A stretch of DNA of 64,000 nt from Spartobacteria bacterium. GTDB lineage: Bacteria; Verrucomicrobiota; Verrucomicrobiia; Chthoniobacterales; UBA10450. Positions within the stretch are counted from its first letter, which is position 1, and each line of letters opens with the position of its first letter. The stretch spans positions 186,001-250,000 of the forward strand of contig PMSN01000025.1 of NCBI GenBank assembly GCA_003167555.1, given 5' to 3'. Under the pieces are notes generated by a model. The model saw only the letters and a list, made by a program, of their open reading frames with translations, was not told the DNA's origin and searched no databases. The translations under genes and the position numbers were made by a program. Shown here piece after piece: positions 7,937-21,374 of the stretch.

Positions 7937-9986
7937 GTATTGTTGCTTTCCGAATCTTAACGAGCTGAATGACGACAAAGAGATAGACGCTCCAGACGAT
8001 GGTTAGCATGGTGCCAATGGTGATAAGCAGCGCCAGCGGCGCATGAGGCGACCAGAGCGCGCGCGGAAACGGCTCTTCCTTAGGTAACACTTTGCTCGCG
8101 CCGTCGAACGTTTGCGTGGCTGTAGCTGCCGATTCCGGCGGCGATTTGATTTGAACGAGGATTTGAATTTTTCCTTCCGGACCACCCGGGATGTCGGCGG
8201 GGAAAGGCACCGCCACTGTGCCATCGGCTAGCGTGTCATCCTCTCCAAGTGTGAGGTTGCCAAACGTGCGTTCAACTTGCAGCACGACGTGCGAGCCTTC
8301 GATGGGTTTACCATCACGCGTGACCGTCGCGATAATGACTTTCTTGCCTTCCTCGATGCCGGTAGCAATGGTGATTTGAGGTCGAGAATCTTGGCCTTGC
8401 ACGTCCCCAGCCGAGACACGGTTTGCAGCGAGGAAAAGAACGCAAAATAGAATCACCATGCCCGTGGCCAAACTGCGGCTTCTTCGTCCGATGGCCGAGC
8501 GACCCGGCGGCGGTGTCCCGTCAATCTCTATCCCGATCTTCTCAGCGCCCACTGTCTCGACGCCCTCGATTGTTTCCCAAATCGAAACAATCGGGAAAAT
8601 TTTGGCGAAGAGAGTGAAGAGCAACAGGAAAACAGCGAATGCCCCGGCGGTGATCGTCCACTCGACCAAGGTTGGATTGTAATGGGGCGTCATGCCTGCG
8701 GCCTCTGTTGGGATATACGGGGTCAGCAAGGTTGGCACGATGATGAGGTAGCGTTTGAGCCACATTCCGATGTTGATCAGAATACTCGCAATCAGGAGGC
8801 GGCTGAGAGAGAGTTTGGTTGGGAACACAATGGGAATCATCAGCAGGACTGCTGGCAGCAAGAAGCAACCGCCCACTATCCCCCACCATGTGATGCCGTA
8901 GGGGCCTTGCCCCATGAGAACGTGGAGCAGGCGACGGTCAACTGCTTCACCACCATACCAAGCGGTAAGGTATTCGGACAAGGTGAAGTAAAGGTAGATT
9001 ACAGTCAGTGCCATGAGCAGCGCGCCAAGGGCGCGGAATTGGCGCATGGTGATGAGATTTTCCAAGTGATATGCTCTGCGGAAAACTGCCATCGCCACGA
9101 TGAGGGCAGCGGTCCCGGAGTAAATGGCGCCGACGACGAAGTAAGGGCCGAAAATCGTGCTGTGCCAGCCCGGGCGCAATGTCATCCCGAAAATCCAGGA
9201 GACGACCGTGTGCACCGACACGGCCACGGGAATAATAATTACCGACATGGCGTGCATGGCGCGTTCCAGCAGATGCTTTTGTTCCGGCGTGCCGCGATAG
9301 CCGAGCGAAGCCGTGCGATAAAACCGCTGGAGCAATGATGGCTTTTGTCCCACCGAGGTCCTTTTTGCCAGGATCGCTAGGTCAGGAATCATCGCGACGT
9401 ACAAGAAGGTAAAGCTGCCGGCGAGGTAAGTGCAGATGGAGCACACATCCCAAAGCAGGGGGGAATTAAGCCGGCCATGAACGATGACATTGAGAATGCG
9501 ATCAATTCGCCCCATGTCGATCAAGACCATGGGCGCGCCGACCATCAGGGCGAATACGGTGATTGCTTCGGCCACGCGTGTAACCGAGCGGCGCCACTCC
9601 GCGTTGGTGACCCGTAGGATCGCAGAGATCAACGTGCCGGCGTGGCTGATGCCGATGAAAAAAACGAAGTTGGTAATATAAACGCCCCACGAGACGTACT
9701 CGCGCATGGCGGTCACTTCGAGTCCATTGGCCAGTTGATAGCAGTATGCCACCACAGCGGCTGCGATGACGATCAGCAACGAGCCGATCCAAATTTTCCC
9801 GGCGCGGCCCGGCGCGCCCATGGTTTGTTCCAGCTGAGCGGTGATTCTTTGCGCTAAACTTTCCTGACCAGTTTCGCCGCCGCTCCCGACATCGCGCCGA
9901 TCGATGGCTGCAACTTGTTCCACGCTTCCCCATGCGGTTTCGCGCCCGGCCGTTTCCGCTTGAGTCGAAGTGTTAGGCACGTCCAT
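7917..9986 (-). CDS. NrfD/PsrC-family membrane subunit with C-terminal periplasmic Ig-like domain
   Basis: A 689-residue membrane protein. After a hydrophilic N-terminus (about 1-60) there are about ten helices of the NrfD/polysulfide-reductase type, the quinone-interacting subunit of ACIII, Nrf and Psr complexes. Around residues 535-640 is a soluble, strand-rich segment (GKKVIIATVTRDGKPIEG...) resembling an Ig-like or carboxypeptidase-regulatory domain. It is flanked by helices near 500-520 and 650-675. NrfD proteins are normally about 320-480 residues, so the extra module is a fusion. It begins 15 nt after the Fe-S gene ends, as expected for the Fe-S plus NrfD pair. The complex would exchange electrons between the quinone pool and the two cytochromes encoded next; direction is unknown. 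Confidence 0.85.
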   Translation of the reverse strand: MDVPNTSTQAETAGRETAWGSVEQVAAIDRRDVGSGGETGQESLAQRITAQLEQTMGAPGRAGKIWIGSLLIVIAAAVVAYCYQLANGLEVTAMREYVSWGVYITNFVFFIGISHAGTLISAILRVTNAEWRRSVTRVAEAITVFALMVGAPMVLIDMGRIDRILNVIVHGRLNSPLLWDVCSICTYLAGSFTFLYVAMIPDLAILAKRTSVGQKPSLLQRFYRTASLGYRGTPEQKHLLERAMHAMSVIIIPVAVSVHTVVSWIFGMTLRPGWHSTIFGPYFVVGAIYSGTAALIVAMAVFRRAYHLENLITMRQFRALGALLMALTVIYLYFTLSEYLTAWYGGEAVDRRLLHVLMGQGPYGITWWGIVGGCFLLPAVLLMIPIVFPTKLSLSRLLIASILINIGMWLKRYLIIVPTLLTPYIPTEAAGMTPHYNPTLVEWTITAGAFAVFLLLFTLFAKIFPIVSIWETIEGVETVGAEKIGIEIDGTPPPGRSAIGRRSRSLATGMVILFCVLFLAANRVSAGDVQGQDSRPQITIATGIEEGKKVIIATVTRDGKPIEGSHVVLQVERTFGNLTLGEDDTLADGTVAVPFPADIPGGPEGKIQILVQIKSPPESAATATQTFDGASKVLPKEEPFPRALWSPHAPLALLITIGTMLTIVWSVYLFVVIQLVKIRKATIHEETHN

Positions 9987-10001
9987 CGCTCTTACAATCG
10001 G

Positions 10002-10958
10002 TCAGCTTTGTGCTGATTCGCCCGGCGCTGGATACATTCGGTTCTTCGGCGCTAGGTAAAAAAGGCGCGGTTCGGTCCCCAGCTCCTCCATGAAACGGTA
10101 GCCGGCGCGATCTCTCAGCAGCTTGCTCAGCCGCTCGGTCTCGCCTTTGGAATTGGTCACAGCATCTTCGAGTTGATCGCCGAAATAAATCGCGCCCATC
10201 GGACAATTACCGGCGCAGTGCGGCAGATGTCCCATCTCCAGCATCTCCGGACAGTAATCGCATTTCTCTACAGTGCCGATTCTTCGCGGAGATCCTGTCT
10301 CGGGCGAATAGGCCATCTTGAGAGCTTCCGGCGAATTTGTCGGCGGGCCCCAATTAAAATAGCGGGTCGAGTAGGGGCAGGCCGCCATGCAGAAGCGACA
10401 GCCGATGCAACGTTCGTTGTCGATCAAGACGATACCGTCCTGTCGCTTAAACGTTGCATCGACCGGACAAACTTTTGTGCAAGGCGGATTGTCACAATGA
10501 AAACAGGGCTTGGGAAGGAAATACGGCGTCGTGTCTTTGCCGTCCTGCATGTTGAAAACTCGGATCCATTCGCGGTCGACCGGCGTGTCATGCGCTTTCT
10601 GACAGGCCCTGGTGCAAGCCTTACATCCGTCGCATTTGGCCAAGTCGATCACCATGACCCAGTTGCGGCCGGGCATGCCGATACGCACTTGTGGATCGCT
10701 CCGCGGACGACCGGGATGGACGTGCGTCATTGAATCGCTCTCCACTTGGATCAGCTTCCCCTCCACCGTCATCGCCGCGACGGTCTTGCCAGACGACATG
10801 GGTTTTGTGGGAGCGGCGCTTGCCTTCTCAACGACCGCGATTCCTGCGACGGCGGCGCCGGCTGCCATGGTCACGCTTCGCATGAAGTTGCGGCGCGACA
10901 GGCCGCCGCAGCTTTGGAATTCTCCTTTGTCCGCCGCCGCCTGGTTGTCGCCGTTCAT
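10002..10958 (-). CDS. Tat-exported four-cluster Fe-S electron transfer subunit (NrfC/PsrB/DmsB type)
   Basis: A 318-residue protein with a twin-arginine signal (SRRNFM, R22-R23, then an Ala-rich hydrophobic stretch). Four cysteine groups hold [4Fe-4S] clusters: CDGCKACTRAC, CFHCDNPPC with CPVDA, CIGCRFCMAACP, and CDYCPEM with HCAGNCP. This is the canonical partner of NrfD proteins, passing electrons along a chain of clusters outside the membrane. The catalytic molybdopterin subunit normally found with it is absent from the operon. I choose the ATG at 10958 because it places the conserved TTGCG-N16-TTG element 44 nt upstream, as in five other genes here; longer starts (11012, 11051) would run into that element. 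Confidence 0.88.
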   Translation of the reverse strand: MNGDNQAAADKGEFQSCGGLSRRNFMRSVTMAAGAAVAGIAVVEKASAAPTKPMSSGKTVAAMTVEGKLIQVESDSMTHVHPGRPRSDPQVRIGMPGRNWVMVIDLAKCDGCKACTRACQKAHDTPVDREWIRVFNMQDGKDTTPYFLPKPCFHCDNPPCTKVCPVDATFKRQDGIVLIDNERCIGCRFCMAACPYSTRYFNWGPPTNSPEALKMAYSPETGSPRRIGTVEKCDYCPEMLEMGHLPHCAGNCPMGAIYFGDQLEDAVTNSKGETERLSKLLRDRAGYRFMEELGTEPRLFYLAPKNRMYPAPGESAQS

Positions 10959-11001
10959 GGCAGTCAGGTTAGCATCGGCGTGAAACAGGCCTAACCGGTT
11001 C

Positions 11002-11028
11002 TTGCGAAACATTCCTCGTTTCTTGTTC
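11002..11028 (-). promoter_or_regulatory. TTGCG-N16-TTG direct-repeat site, Fe-S/NrfD operon
   Basis: On the plus strand TTGCG starts at 11002 and the second TTG at 11023, a 21-bp repeat. The inner GAAAC-7 nt-GTTTC part is also an inverted repeat. It lies 44 nt upstream of the Fe-S start codon. Five more sites with the same geometry precede nifJ, the LOG gene and three universal stress genes. The next 10-12 bases towards the gene (GGTTAGGCCT) also match those at the site at 23427. Confidence 0.65.
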
Positions 11029-11029
11029 G

Positions 11030-11242
11030 AATGTCTTTCAGCGGACCTCATCGAGTCGCAGATTCGTTTGGGCGCTGGGCGTAGCGCTGAATGTCGAAGT
11101 GCCGCCGACGATCATGGTTAACGTCACCGTCCGGTCCAAGAATCCTGTCGGCCCCGAGGATTTGATTCTGCACCTCATCGAAAAAATTTCGGCGCAAGGC
11201 GCGAACTTCAAAATCCTTGAGTTCCTCAAATCGGGAACTTAG
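11030..11242 (+). pseudogene. possible remnant of an aconitase/LeuC-family gene
   Basis: A stop-free plus-strand frame without a convincing start reads WALGVALNVEVPPTIMV, then GPEDLILHLIEKISAQG and NFKILEF before a TAG. The pattern (a VP-P-T segment, then G-x-E/K-D-hhL-hhI and a closing EF) resembles the mid-part of 3-isopropylmalate dehydratase/aconitase large subunits. Catalytic cysteines and both flanks are missing, so this can only be a fragment. It overlaps the regulatory side of the Fe-S operon. The match is by eye and weak. Confidence 0.3.
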
Positions 11243-11325
11243 GCAGGCCCGATCAGATAGGTTCTGAACGGACGCCAGCGCTTTTACACGACCCGTTCCC
11301 ACTGATCATCGCAAAATTTGCTCCG

Positions 11326-12344
11326 TTACCGCGAGAGCGGCGCAGTGGTTCTGCCCGGCCTCGGATAAGTGGAGAGCGCACGCATGTACTGCGCGCGTTC
11401 GAAGGCGCTCGCGTCCGGGCAATGTTCCTGGCTCATGCTGCCTTTGAGTTGCTCGACTGATTCGTATTCGTGCTCCTCCATCCATTGCAGCATTTCACGT
11501 TCGATCACCCGGATGTGATCGATGCCGCGCCGCAACAAGACCGAGCACAACATCGTGACGTCCGCGCCCGCCATCAGCATTTTCAACGCGTCGGTGGCGC
11601 GATGAATCCCACTCGTGGCAGCGAGGTTCGCGCCGATCCGTCCATGCAGAAGGGCGATCCACCGCATCGGCAGTCGCATCGCCATCGGCGTGCTCAGAAG
11701 AATGTTGGGTGAAATCTCCAGCGTCTCCAGTTCGATGTCCGGCTGGTAGAAACGATTGAAAAGCACCAGCGCGTTCGCGCCCGCCCGGTCCAGGCTCCGT
11801 GCGAAGCGCGCCAGATTCGTGAAGTAGGGCGAGAGTTTCACGGCCACCGGAATTTTTAATTGCGCTTTCAACGACGCCAGGATCGTGAGGTAGCTCTCCT
11901 CAATGTCCTCTCCGGCGAGGTCGGGATCGGTTGGAACAGAGTAGATATTCACTTCGAGCGCATCCGCGCCCGCTTGCTCGATCGCGCGAGCATATTTTGT
12001 CCAGCCGCCGAACGTCGCGCCGTTCAGGCTGCCAATGATCGGAATGTCCACGGCCGCTTTCGCTTTGGCGATGTGTTCGACATACGCTTCGGGACCGACC
12101 TGGAACGCCGGCGGTTCAGGAAAAAAGCTGACCGCCTCCGCAGAGACTTCTGTGTTCTGCTCGAGATAGAAGTGCAGCTCGTGATGATCGCGGCGCAACT
12201 GCTCTTCGAACAGGGAGTGAAAAACAATCGCCGACGCGCCCGCATCCTCCATCCGTTTGATATTGTCGATGTTTTCCGAAAGCGGCGACGCCGAAGGGAC
12301 AAGCGGCGTCCGTAGTTTAAAGCCGAGATAGTTGGTGGATAGCT

Positions 12345-12348
<4 letters not shown>
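11326..12348 (-). CDS. dihydroorotate dehydrogenase-like flavoprotein
   Basis: A 340-residue TIM-barrel FMN protein of the class 1 DHOD/PreA type: an N-terminal LGFKLRTPLVPSASPLS, IIGSLNG, DALEVNIYS, VAVKLSPYF and a phosphate-binding C-terminal part (TSGIHRATDALKMLMAGAD). It starts within the nifJ stop (4-nt overlap). Proteins of this family are commonly encoded beside pyruvate:ferredoxin oxidoreductase, where their substrate is not settled. The gene pairing suggests a redox role linked to PFOR rather than pyrimidine synthesis; true PyrD activity cannot be excluded from sequence alone. Confidence 0.85.
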
Positions 12349-16010
<3,662 letters not shown>

Positions 16011-16054
16011 AATGACCAACGTAGCGGTCTCCGTGCGGCACCGATGTACCCCGG

Positions 16055-16081
16055 TTGCGTTTTGCTGTGCAGTTATTGCGC
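16055..16081 (-). promoter_or_regulatory. TTGCG-N16-TTG direct-repeat site, nifJ operon
   Basis: TTGCG at 16055 and TTGCGC at 16076 on the plus strand, again exactly 21 bp apart, with CTGTGC between them about one helical turn in. It is 45 nt from the GTG start of nifJ. This copy lacks the inner GAAAC/GTTTC inversion, which suggests that the TTGCG direct repeats are the conserved core. Confidence 0.6.
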
Positions 16082-16233
16082 GCTTTGACCGCCGGGCGAA
16101 AAAAAAGACTCCGTCGCGAACCGACTTTCTTTGTCTTGGAGCGGAAGCCTCGGCAAGATCCGACCAGCAAAAACCAATGGAAGGTGAATGGGCGCCGCGG
16201 AAGGGCGCTATTGTTGTTTAACAAGAAACCACC

Positions 16234-16563
16234 ATGAAAACAATTCATCCAGTCGAACTCGAAGCGATGCGCGAAGCCAGCCAGCCGGTTGAGATTCTCG
16301 ACATCCGGCCGCGCCCCGAATTCGACAAGCGCCACATCGAAGGCGCGCATTCACTTCCCTCCGCGGAAGTTTCGCCCGAGACCCTTCTCTGCACCCGCGA
16401 GCTGTTGCCGACCGAGCCGCTCTATCTCGTCTCCGAGAGCGGCGCCCTCGCGCAGCTCCAAGCCTGCGATCTCGAGCGGCAAGGCCTGAATAACGTGGTC
16501 GTCGTCGCCGGCGGCATGCACGCCTGGCAGCACGACGGCCTGCCTCTCGATCGGACACGCTGA
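16234..16563 (+). CDS. rhodanese-like domain protein lacking the catalytic cysteine
   Basis: A 109-residue single rhodanese domain: VEILDIRPRPEFDKRHIEGA at the start (the D-hR-x-x-x-EF-x-x-GHI-x-GA signature) and GGMHAWQHDGLPL at the end. The active loop, normally C-x-x-G-x-x-S, reads SESGALA, so the sulfur-accepting cysteine is replaced by Ser. It is therefore unlikely to transfer sulfane sulfur and may serve as a binding or regulatory domain. It is transcribed divergently from nifJ across about 220 bp. The start ATG follows an AAGAAACCACC stretch with only a weak ribosome site. Confidence 0.8.
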   Translation: MKTIHPVELEAMREASQPVEILDIRPRPEFDKRHIEGAHSLPSAEVSPETLLCTRELLPTEPLYLVSESGALAQLQACDLERQGLNNVVVVAGGMHAWQHDGLPLDRTR

Positions 16564-16584
16564 GCTTCGCGGAGTCTTTGAGGT

Positions 16585-16602
16585 CGCAAATTGCGATTTG
16601 CG
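16585..16602. terminator. small hairpin between convergent genes
   Basis: A 7-bp inverted repeat (CGCAAAT/ATTTGCG) with a 4-nt loop in the 69 bp between the convergent rhodanese and acyl-CoA synthetase genes. No T-run follows, so it is only a weak candidate for a bidirectional terminator. Confidence 0.25.
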
Positions 16603-16632
16603 CGTAAATGCGGGGACCGTCAACGCTCCGCG

Positions 16633-19338
16633 TTACAGTTGGATTGTCGCGCGCCAGTCGTTGTTTGAATCGCGTTCCAGAATGAATCCGACTTCTTCGC
16701 TCACGCGTTTCATCCGGAAGTTATCGCCGAGGATGTGGCCGACAATTTGGCGCACCTTCTCTTTGCGGCCGACTTCAACGAGTAACTTCAAAAGCTCGGT
16801 CCCGAGTCCTTTGCCCTGCCAGGGATCTCCGACCAGGATCGCGAACTCAGCTTCGTCGCGACTGTGCTCCTTGATCAGACGCCCCACGGCGAGGAGCCGG
16901 GGTGGTTCGCCACGTTTCTTTTGCTCCACCACGAAGGCCATCTCGCGGTCGTAATCGACGAAGCAGGTGCGGCGCAGGCGTGCGTGCATGGTGCGTTGCT
17001 TGAGGCTGAACGCGCTGAAATAGCGCAACTGCACGCTGCGCTCGGAAAGCGTTTTGTGGAAGTAGATCATCAAGGGCTCGTCCTCGGGGCGGATCGGACG
17101 AATGGTTACCAGCAGGTTGTCGATCTTCCATTTTCGGATGTACTCGGCCGGATAGGGCCGGATCACTGAACGCGGCAAATCTTTTTCGTCAGCGCGCGGA
17201 TCGTGCAGGAGCATGCGCGCATCGAGAGCAATGATCTGGTCGGTGGAAACGAGCAACGGATTGATATCGATCTCCTTGATCCGCGGTTGCTCGACGAGGA
17301 GCTGGCTGAAGCGCACCAGCAATTCCTCGAGCGCCGCCAGGTCGATCGCGCGTCGTCCGCGGAATCCTTTCAGCGCCGTGTAAATCTGGGTTCGTTCCAT
17401 CAAGCGCCGTGCCAGGGTGCGATTGAGCGGGGGAAGTCCAAGCGCGCGGTCCTTGAAGACCTCGACAAAAATTCCGCCCGCGCCGAAAAGAAGCACGGGC
17501 CCGAACTGCGCGTCGATGCTGCTGCCCAGGATCAATTCGTAGCCGTGCAGCGCGATCATCGGCTGGACCGTGACGCCCAGAAACGCACCGGCGTGGGCGC
17601 GCGCCGATTTTTCGATCTCCCGATACGCGGTGCGGACCGCGCCCCTTCCGCGCAGGTTCAGCTTCACGCCGTTCACGTCGCTTTTGTGCATGATGGTTTC
17701 CGAATGAATCTTGAGGACGACGGCGCCGTCGATTTTTCCGGCGAGTGCGACCGCTTCCTTTTCGCTTTTCGCAACGCGCGTCTTCACCACGGGAATTCCA
17801 TAAGCCGCGAGGAATTCTTTCGCCTCCACTTCGGTCAGCAACGTGCGCCCGCGCGCGCTCGCACCGGCGATGATTTTCCCGGCGGCGCTCCGGTTGATGT
17901 TCCCGGCTTCACTCAAGGCGGGCGTCTCGTAGAGCAGATCGAGGTTCCGCGAGAAGCGCCACATGGCGCAGAACGCGCGCGCGGCCGCGTCGGGATATTC
18001 GAAGGTGGGGATGTTCGCGCCATCCAGAATGGCGGCGCCGGGCGCCACGCCCGCGCCGCCCATCCAGCTCGCCAGGAATGGTTTCGTTTTCAGATCGCCG
18101 AACGCGCGCAATCTTTCCGCGGTGGCGCTCGCATCGGTCACGGCCTGCGGCGCCAGGATCGTGAGCAGGCCGTCGTTGTTCTTGTCGCGCGCGACAATTT
18201 CGATCGCCTGCGCGTAACGTTTCGCATCCGCGTCGCCGAGAATGTCGACCGGATTGCCGCGGCTCCAGGGCGCGGGCAGGAGTTTGTTCAAGGCTGCGAA
18301 ACTTTCCGGCGATAATTCGGCCAGCGTGCCGCCGCACTCGATGAGCGCATCGGTGGCGAGGACGCCGGGCCCGCCGCCATTGGTGACGATGGCGAGCCGC
18401 GGACCGGACGGCCGCGGTTGTTTGCCGAGGAGCTGGGCGAGATCGAACAGCTCGGCGATTGTCTCCACGCGCAACACGCCCACGCGCCGGAAGGCGGCGT
18501 CGAGCACGTCATCACTCCCGGTCAGCGCGCCGGTGTGCGAAGCGGCGGCTTTGGCCGCGGCCTCGGTGTGACCGACTTTGATGACAATGATCGGCTTCGC
18601 CAAGGCGACTTCGCGCGCGGCGGAAAGAAACGAGCGGGCGTCGCCGATCGATTCCATATAAAGCAAAATGCTGTGCGTGCGCGGATCGTCCCCGAGGTGG
18701 TAGATCAAATCGCCCCAGTCCACGTCGAGCATCGAGCCGACGGAAACAAACGCGCTGAATCCAACATGGTTCGACAAGCTCCAATCGAGGATGGCGGTGC
18801 AGAGCGCGCCGCTTTGACTGATGAATCCGATGCTGCCGGGGAACGCGAGCGACCGGGCGAAGGTCGCGTTGAGTCCGATGCGCGGTAGCATCAAGCCAAC
18901 GCAATTCGGTCCGATGATCCGCATCTGTCCGCGGCGGGCGAGAATCTGTTTCTCCAATTCCGCTCCGGCCGGCCCGACCTCCTTGAATCCCGCCGAGATG
19001 ATGACCGCGCCTTTGACTCCGGCGGCGGCGCATTCTCCGACGATTGCCGGCACGGTGACCGCCGGGGTGGCGATGACGGCAAGATCGATCTCTCCTGCGA
19101 CGTCGCTGATTCTCGGGAACGCTTTTCGCCCGAGAACGCTGCTCCGACTCGAATTGACCCAGACGACGCGACCTTCAAACGCCTGGAGATTCTCGGCCAG
19201 GGCTCGACCGACGCTTCCCGGCGTTTCGCTGGCGCCGATCACGGCGATCGTGCGCGGCGCAAACATGGTCATGAGGTTTGAGCGCCGCGGCTGCCGCATT
19301 GGGCCGGGGATTTTCTTGTCCACTTTCGCCGTCTTCAT
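16633..19338 (-). CDS. ADP-forming acyl-CoA synthetase fused to GNAT acetyltransferase (Pat/AcuA-like)
   Basis: A 901-residue protein. The N-terminal CoA-binding Rossmann domain ([20 protein letters not shown]) is followed by succinyl-CoA-ligase-like domains ([32 protein letters not shown]), an ATP-grasp domain (about 490-700) and a C-terminal GNAT domain ([17 protein letters not shown]). Two roles are known for this architecture: ADP-forming acetyl-CoA to acetate conversion with ATP yield, and lysine acetylation that silences acetyl-CoA synthetase. The phospho-relay His is not assigned with certainty. I use ATG at 19338, which has AGGA 4 nt upstream; a longer start would overlap the LOG gene. 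Cotranscribed with LOG and downstream of a shared regulatory site. Confidence 0.85.
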   Translation of the reverse strand: MKTAKVDKKIPGPMRQPRRSNLMTMFAPRTIAVIGASETPGSVGRALAENLQAFEGRVVWVNSSRSSVLGRKAFPRISDVAGEIDLAVIATPAVTVPAIVGECAAAGVKGAVIISAGFKEVGPAGAELEKQILARRGQMRIIGPNCVGLMLPRIGLNATFARSLAFPGSIGFISQSGALCTAILDWSLSNHVGFSAFVSVGSMLDVDWGDLIYHLGDDPRTHSILLYMESIGDARSFLSAAREVALAKPIIVIKVGHTEAAAKAAASHTGALTGSDDVLDAAFRRVGVLRVETIAELFDLAQLLGKQPRPSGPRLAIVTNGGGPGVLATDALIECGGTLAELSPESFAALNKLLPAPWSRGNPVDILGDADAKRYAQAIEIVARDKNNDGLLTILAPQAVTDASATAERLRAFGDLKTKPFLASWMGGAGVAPGAAILDGANIPTFEYPDAAARAFCAMWRFSRNLDLLYETPALSEAGNINRSAAGKIIAGASARGRTLLTEVEAKEFLAAYGIPVVKTRVAKSEKEAVALAGKIDGAVVLKIHSETIMHKSDVNGVKLNLRGRGAVRTAYREIEKSARAHAGAFLGVTVQPMIALHGYELILGSSIDAQFGPVLLFGAGGIFVEVFKDRALGLPPLNRTLARRLMERTQIYTALKGFRGRRAIDLAALEELLVRFSQLLVEQPRIKEIDINPLLVSTDQIIALDARMLLHDPRADEKDLPRSVIRPYPAEYIRKWKIDNLLVTIRPIRPEDEPLMIYFHKTLSERSVQLRYFSAFSLKQRTMHARLRRTCFVDYDREMAFVVEQKKRGEPPRLLAVGRLIKEHSRDEAEFAILVGDPWQGKGLGTELLKLLVEVGRKEKVRQIVGHILGDNFRMKRVSEEVGFILERDSNNDWRATIQL

Positions 19339-19423
19339 GATTCCTGCGTGGTCAGTTCGATCATGGACCGGCGACGAATGAGTTGACGAGATCGCAGCGG
19401 GCAATTCTTTCGCCGGGGAATTT

Positions 19424-20293
19424 CTAGCCGTTCTTCTGCAAGGCTTGCTCTCCAAGCCACGGCAAGTGGCGGCGAATCCGGGTCGCGAGCCTCAGACCGA
19501 AGGGTTCGATGGCTTTGCTCCGAATGTGCGCGATCGCGTCTTCCACTGAATCGGTCGCGTAGACCAGGCTCACGTCGGTTTGATTGATCATTCCGAACTC
19601 CGCCATCTTGTTGATGAAATCGATCAGTTCCTTCCAATAGGCGGTTCCCATGATGACAATGGGGAAGTTCTTGATCTTTCCGGTTTGAATCAACGTGAGC
19701 GCCTCGAACAACTCATCCAGGGTGCCGGCGCCGCCGGGCATGACGACGAAGGCGTAGGAATACTTAATGAGCAGCGTTTTGCGGACGAAAAAGTAATGCA
19801 TGGTCACGCTACGATCGAGGTAGGCATTTGTCGTCTGCTCAACGGGAAGCTCGATGCCGCAACCAATCGAGCGGCCCCCGACTTCTTTCGCCCCGCGATT
19901 GGCCCCTTCCATAATGCCCGGCCCTCCGCCGGTCATCACCGTGAAGCCGAGCCGGGCGATCGCCGCTCCCATTTGCCGCGCCAGCGCATAGTAGGGACTT
20001 TCTTCTTTCACGCGGGCGGAACCAAAGACCGTGACACAAGGGCCGACAAAATGAAGCACGCGAAATCCGCGGAGAAAATCCCGGACGACGCGCAGGACCG
20101 TGACGAATTCATCAAGACGCGAATGCGGACCTTCGAGAAAGATTTCATCGGCGCGCTCTGGCGGCGTAACCAGCGCCGATTCCGCCGGGGCGCGGGTTCC
20201 AAGAGTTGAAGTGTTCCGCCCGGCCCGAGTCGATAAGTCGAAAGAGATTTTTGGTCTCCGTCTGAGCAAAGACGAGAGAGTTACTTTTTTCAT
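19424..20293 (-). CDS. LOG/TIGR00730-family nucleoside-monophosphate phosphoribohydrolase
   Basis: A 289-residue Rossmann-like protein. The family signatures are [16 protein letters not shown] and [12 protein letters not shown], which form the nucleotide site and hold the catalytic Arg/Glu pair. LOG proteins cleave ribose-5-phosphate from (cytokinin) riboside monophosphates, and bacterial members often act on AMP-like purine nucleotides. It has about 80 extra N-terminal residues. It is first in a two-gene unit with the acyl-CoA synthetase (about 85 nt gap) and carries the shared direct-repeat element 44 nt before its ATG. Confidence 0.87.
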   Translation of the reverse strand: MKKVTLSSLLRRRPKISFDLSTRAGRNTSTLGTRAPAESALVTPPERADEIFLEGPHSRLDEFVTVLRVVRDFLRGFRVLHFVGPCVTVFGSARVKEESPYYALARQMGAAIARLGFTVMTGGGPGIMEGANRGAKEVGGRSIGCGIELPVEQTTNAYLDRSVTMHYFFVRKTLLIKYSYAFVVMPGGAGTLDELFEALTLIQTGKIKNFPIVIMGTAYWKELIDFINKMAEFGMINQTDVSLVYATDSVEDAIAHIRSKAIEPFGLRLATRIRRHLPWLGEQALQKNG

Positions 20294-20336
20294 GCTTCAA
20301 AGATGTCTATTCCGCTGCAGAATGACTCCGCCGGCC

Positions 20337-20363
20337 TTGCGAAAGGCAGGCTATTTTTTGCGA
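20337..20363 (-). promoter_or_regulatory. TTGCG-N16-TTG direct-repeat site, LOG operon
   Basis: TTGCGAAA at 20337 and TTGCGA at 20358 on the plus strand, 21 bp apart, 44 nt from the LOG start codon. It lies in the 84-bp gap between the end of the lactate dehydrogenase gene and LOG, so LOG-acyl-CoA synthetase is probably its own transcription unit. Confidence 0.65.
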
Positions 20364-20377
20364 CTGACGCCAGGCGA

Positions 20378-21370
20378 TCATGAACTGGCAATCTGATTGG
20401 CAAGCGACTGGCCGCTTTCGAAACTGGTGATGTTGCCGATGGTCGTCGCCGCAATATTTTCGACGGCTTCCCGAGTGAAAAACGCCTGATGGCCCGTGAC
20501 GATCACATTTGGAAATGTGAGGAGCCGACTAAAGACGTCATCACTGATAATCAAGCCCGAACGGTCCTCGAAGAAGATGTGTTCTTCCTCCTCGTAAACA
20601 TCGAGGCCGAGGTAGCTGACCCGCCCGCTCTTCAGCGCATCGATCACCGCGACGGTATTGAGGAGCGCGCCGCGGCTCGTGTTGATGAGCATCACGCCGT
20701 CGCGCATCTTTCGCAGCGCGCTCGCATCGATCATGTATTTGTTCTCCGGCGTAAGTGGACAATGCAACGTGATGATGTCGGATTGGGCGAGCAGTTCATC
20801 CAGGCTCAGATAGCGCGCGCCTAACGACCGACAGGTCTCATTTGGAAACGGATCAAAAGCCAGGATTCGACAGCCGAACCCAGCCAGGATTTGGCCGACG
20901 ACCATTCCTATTTTTCCAGTGCCGATGATGCCCGCGGTTTTGCCGTGCAAATCGAAACCGAGCAGACCTTCGAGCGAAAAGTTGCCTTCGCGCACGCGAT
21001 TGTAAGCGCGATGCAATTTGCGATTCAGCGCCAGCATCAAACCAACGGTGTGCTCCGCCACGGCGTGAGGCGAATAGCCGGGGACGCGCACGATGGTGAG
21101 GGTGTGCTGCGCGGCGGCTTTTAGATCGACGTTGTTGTAGCCGGCGCAGCGCAACGCGATGAGTCGCGTCCCTCCATCCGCGAGACGCTCGAGCACCGTT
21201 GCATCAAGATGGTCGTTCACGAAGATGCAGACGGCTCCGAATCCCGCCGCGAGCGTGGCCGTTTCCAGATTCAACTGGGGTTCGAAGAAATGCAGTTCGT
21301 GCCGGGAGGCGTTCGCCGCGTCGAGAAACTCGCGGTCGTAATTCTTTGCGCTGAAAACGGCGACTTTCAT
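20378..21370 (-). CDS. ldhA: D-lactate dehydrogenase / D-2-hydroxyacid dehydrogenase
   Basis: A 330-residue NAD-dependent D-2-hydroxyacid dehydrogenase. It has [16 protein letters not shown] (GxGxxG plus acceptor strand ending in D), the signature region [27 protein letters not shown] with the active-site Arg, Glu in DVYEEEEH, and the catalytic His in [11 protein letters not shown]. The GH-x-A-FFT ending and the DVYEEE segment fit fermentative D-lactate dehydrogenases (LdhA). It would re-oxidise NADH by reducing pyruvate. I use ATG at 21370; it starts 4 nt after the PfkB stop, so the two genes are cotranscribed. Confidence 0.87.
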   Translation of the reverse strand: MKVAVFSAKNYDREFLDAANASRHELHFFEPQLNLETATLAAGFGAVCIFVNDHLDATVLERLADGGTRLIALRCAGYNNVDLKAAAQHTLTIVRVPGYSPHAVAEHTVGLMLALNRKLHRAYNRVREGNFSLEGLLGFDLHGKTAGIIGTGKIGMVVGQILAGFGCRILAFDPFPNETCRSLGARYLSLDELLAQSDIITLHCPLTPENKYMIDASALRKMRDGVMLINTSRGALLNTVAVIDALKSGRVSYLGLDVYEEEEHIFFEDRSGLIISDDVFSRLLTFPNVIVTGHQAFFTREAVENIAATTIGNITSFESGQSLANQIASS

Positions 21371-21374
21371 TGCT

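Noticed and set aside
17203-18315. 370-codon plus-strand open frame opposite the acyl-CoA synthetase gene
   Set aside because: It is the antisense shadow of a well-supported gene in GC-rich DNA; the translation is Arg/His/Glu-rich without any domain.
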